Shown: one piece after another, positions 6,050 through 8,008 of the stretch | How positions within the stretch are numbered: position 1 is the first letter of the stretch | Layout: each line of letters starts with the position of its first letter | Assembly (NCBI GenBank): GCA_001603615.1 | Contig: LUZL01000091.1 | Coordinates: 1-8,008 of the forward strand | Origin: Bacteroidales bacterium Bact_20 | GTDB taxonomy: Bacteria; Bacteroidota; Bacteroidia; Bacteroidales; DTU049 | Direction: 5' to 3' | Length of the DNA: 8,008 bases | The notes under the pieces: model-generated | Seen by the model: only the letters and a program-made list of their open reading frames with translations | Told to the model about the DNA's origin: nothing | Databases searched by the model: none | Position numbers and translations under genes: made by a program

Positions 6050-6625
6050 ATGAATTTTTTTATTAGACTAAGAGAATCAATATTGCATAGATTATCAAAA
6101 TTATTTAGACCTACGATGTTAAGTCATTATAAACAAGCTGGCAAATATTTAGAGAATGTAAGAATCAGTAATACTACCGTTATAAATGCAAAAGGAAAAT
6201 TGAAACTAGGAAACAATGTATTTATAGGGCATTATAATTTTATAGAAGCTAGTAATGGAATAATAATAGAAGAGGGATGCCAGATAACAAATTTTGTAAC
6301 TATAACGACACATTCTAGTCATATTTCTATTAGGTTATATGGTAAAGAGTATACTAAACACTCTGACTTGATTGGTTATGTAAAAGGGTCGATCTATATA
6401 GGTAAATATACATTTGTAGGTCCACACAGTGTTATTATGCCAGGAAGTAAGATTGGTAAAGGAAGTATAATATCAGCGTATAGTTATGTACAAGGAGAAT
6501 TCCCAGATTTTGCTATTATTGCTGGTAATCCAGCTAAAGTCATAGGAGATACACGTGAGAAAGACAAAGAGTTTATAGCAATTCATCCAGAGTTGAAGGA
6601 ATACTACGATAAATGGGCGATATAA
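6050..6625 (+). CDS. Hexapeptide-repeat (left-handed beta-helix) acyltransferase
   Basis: The 191-residue product has imperfect hexapeptide repeats at about 52-80 (LGNNVFIGHYNFIEASNG, then IIIEEGCQI) and 114-150 (IYIGKYTFVGPHSVI, then PGSKIGKGSIISA), and the family's closing signature IAGNPAKVIG (157-166). These build a trimeric left-handed beta-helix that transfers acetyl or other acyl groups from CoA. A THSSH stretch (87-91), in the loop between the two helical parts, supplies candidate catalytic histidines. The N-terminal 35 residues are basic and amphipathic. The family resembles WbbJ/CatB/VatD-like transferases that modify sugars of lipopolysaccharide, capsule or other acceptors; the substrate cannot be told from sequence and there is no glycan cluster around it. 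The gene is divergent from hydE and convergent with metK. Confidence 0.85.
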   Translation: MNFFIRLRESILHRLSKLFRPTMLSHYKQAGKYLENVRISNTTVINAKGKLKLGNNVFIGHYNFIEASNGIIIEEGCQITNFVTITTHSSHISIRLYGKEYTKHSDLIGYVKGSIYIGKYTFVGPHSVIMPGSKIGKGSIISAYSYVQGEFPDFAIIAGNPAKVIGDTREKDKEFIAIHPELKEYYDKWAI

Positions 6626-6652
6626 TCAATTTGCTCTGTCAGCTAAGATAAT

Positions 6653-7951
6653 TTATTTAATATTAAAAATATCTTTTATTAGATCTACGCTATCTAGTTT
6701 TTCCCATGGGAAAAAAGTAACTGTTTTAAAATATTTTGTTTGTCCATCCACTATTTTTTTCTGAGCATCTTTATGTAACTCACTTACCTCTATTTCTTTT
6801 TCATAAAAATCTCTGCCGAAATGGCCATAAGTAGCTGTCGGTAGGTAGATTGGATTAGTTAATTTAAATTTATTTATTATACCATAGGGAGAAAGATCAA
6901 AAAGATGTAGAAGCTTATTTGCTATTTCCATATCGTTCATAGGAACTTTAGCAGTACCATAGGTGTTTACAAATAGAGATATTGGTTTAGCTACACCTAT
7001 AGCATAAGATATTTGTAAAAGTATTTTATCTGCTAATCCAGCTGCTACAGCATTTTTAGCAATATAGCGTAGAGCATAAGCAGCTGAGCGATCTACTTTA
7101 GAAGGATCCTTACCGCTGAAAGAGCCACCACCATGGGCTCCATGTCCACCATAAGTGTCTACGATGATTTTTCTTCCTGTCAATCCTGTATCTCCATGAG
7201 GACCTCCAATAGTAAATTTACCTGTTGGATTTATCAAAAGTCTGAAGTCATTTTGATCAAATAGTTTACGAACTTCTTCAGGAACTACATTAGAAGCTTT
7301 CACTCTAGGTATTAGATATTGTCGGATGTCTTGTTCAATAGATTTTTGCATCTCTTCGGAGGTTTTCCAGATATCATCGTGTTGAGTAGATATTACAATA
7401 GTATTTATTTTTGATGGAATGTTATTATCATCATACTCTAAAGTTACTTGAGATTTACTATCTGGACCTAAATATTTCATTACTTGTCCTTCTTTTCTAA
7501 TGGTAGCAAGCTCCTGTAAGATAATATGAGCTACCTCAATAGAAATAGGCATATAATTTTTCATTTCATTACAAGCATAACCAAACATCATACCTTGGTC
7601 GCCAGCACCTTGCTCCTCAGGATTTTGTTTTATAACTCCTAACCTAATATCTGGAGATTGCTCATGAAGGGTAGATATTACTCCACATGAATTATATTCA
7701 AAAAAATAACTGCTTTTAGAATAACCAATTTTTTTAATTATTTCTCTAGCTATAGTATGATGATCTACCCATGCATTGGAAGTTACTTCACCAGAAATAA
7801 TAACCAATCCAGTAGTTACGAGTATTTCGCAAGCTACCTTTGACTCTGGATCTTGTTTAAGAAATTCATCTAATAAGGCATCACTAATTTGATCTGCTAC
7901 CTTATCTGGATGTCCCTCTGATACGCTCTCTGAAGTGAATAAGTATGACAT
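6653..7951 (-). CDS. metK: S-adenosylmethionine synthase (methionine adenosyltransferase)
   Basis: MetK makes SAM from methionine and ATP in the cytosol, releasing phosphate and pyrophosphate. From the ATG at 7951 the protein has 432 residues and begins MSYLFTSESVSEGHPDKVAD, the canonical family N-terminus with ATP/Mg-contacting H14 and D16. GAGDQG (115-120) is the methionine/ATP signature, and GGGSFSGKDPSKVDRS (274-289) is the P-loop-like signature, with Ser where Ala is more usual. ATYGHFGRDFYEKE lies near the C-terminus and VTFFPWEKLD is the tail. At 432 residues it is longer than the ~384-residue E. coli enzyme, as is normal for Bacteroidota. The frame stays open upstream to a TTG at 8002, which would add 17 unconserved residues; the ATG is preferred because it gives the exact family start. 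It ends 27 bp from the convergent acyltransferase stop. Confidence 0.96.
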   Translation of the reverse strand: MSYLFTSESVSEGHPDKVADQISDALLDEFLKQDPESKVACEILVTTGLVIISGEVTSNAWVDHHTIAREIIKKIGYSKSSYFFEYNSCGVISTLHEQSPDIRLGVIKQNPEEQGAGDQGMMFGYACNEMKNYMPISIEVAHIILQELATIRKEGQVMKYLGPDSKSQVTLEYDDNNIPSKINTIVISTQHDDIWKTSEEMQKSIEQDIRQYLIPRVKASNVVPEEVRKLFDQNDFRLLINPTGKFTIGGPHGDTGLTGRKIIVDTYGGHGAHGGGSFSGKDPSKVDRSAAYALRYIAKNAVAAGLADKILLQISYAIGVAKPISLFVNTYGTAKVPMNDMEIANKLLHLFDLSPYGIINKFKLTNPIYLPTATYGHFGRDFYEKEIEVSELHKDAQKKIVDGQTKYFKTVTFFPWEKLDSVDLIKDIFNIK

Positions 7952-8008
7952 AATATCATTTATTTTAATAACTGCGAAATTACTAATTTTTTTGTTTTTC
8001 AATAATAA

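Noticed and set aside
6626..6652. Imperfect hairpin between the acyltransferase and metK stops as a shared terminator
   Set aside because: TTTGCT and AGCTAA pair with one mismatch across a 5-nt loop and there is no following T-run, so support is too weak.
1..8008. CRISPR array, tRNA/rRNA gene or complete insertion sequence
   Set aside because: No regularly spaced repeats, no cloverleaf or rRNA-like sequence, and no transposase frame were seen on either strand.

Overview
This is a strongly A+T-rich chromosomal segment from a member of the Bacteroidota. The lineage call rests on the gene families (GldB lipoprotein, PorT-like outer-membrane barrel, long-form PurC and MetK), on signal peptides ending in Gly/Ser before Gln, on the absence of Shine-Dalgarno sequences, and on several exact matches to the Bacteroidota -7 promoter element TAnnTTTG. 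A HydE maturase points to an anaerobic or facultatively fermentative lifestyle with an [FeFe]-hydrogenase encoded elsewhere. The species cannot be named from this window.

Layout. Positions 1-1800 are accessory DNA, all on the minus strand. Reading in the direction of transcription there is a short RHS/YD-repeat fragment (1381-1770), an ATGA-overlapping secreted protein of unknown function (797-1384), a short C-terminal fragment with an HEIFH metallopeptidase motif (453-674), and an 8-bp-overlapping secreted protein that runs off the window (1-460). A ~37-bp direct repeat (714-750 and 1761-1797), which carries an ATG in both copies, precedes each fragment. The block looks like two worn toxin-tip/partner cassettes of a polymorphic RHS-type system; that functional reading is inference.

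Positions 1992-8008 are ordinary backbone. purC (de novo purine synthesis) lies 15 bp behind a PorT-family outer-membrane protein, and the two are probably co-transcribed leftward. gldB is divergent from that pair across a 51-bp gap holding two face-to-face -7 elements around a perfect 15-bp palindrome. gldB converges on hydE with only 6 bp between the stops, inside an all-A/U hairpin. hydE is divergent from a left-handed beta-helix (hexapeptide) acyltransferase across a 200-bp gap with a -7 element for each gene. The acyltransferase converges on metK, whose ATG is at 7951.

Functionally the backbone combines purine and SAM synthesis, a SAM-consuming radical enzyme for hydrogenase assembly, and envelope proteins. 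No RNA gene, CRISPR array or intact transposase was seen. The most distinctive parts are the decayed cassettes with their direct repeat and the palindromic divergent promoter between the porin and gldB.
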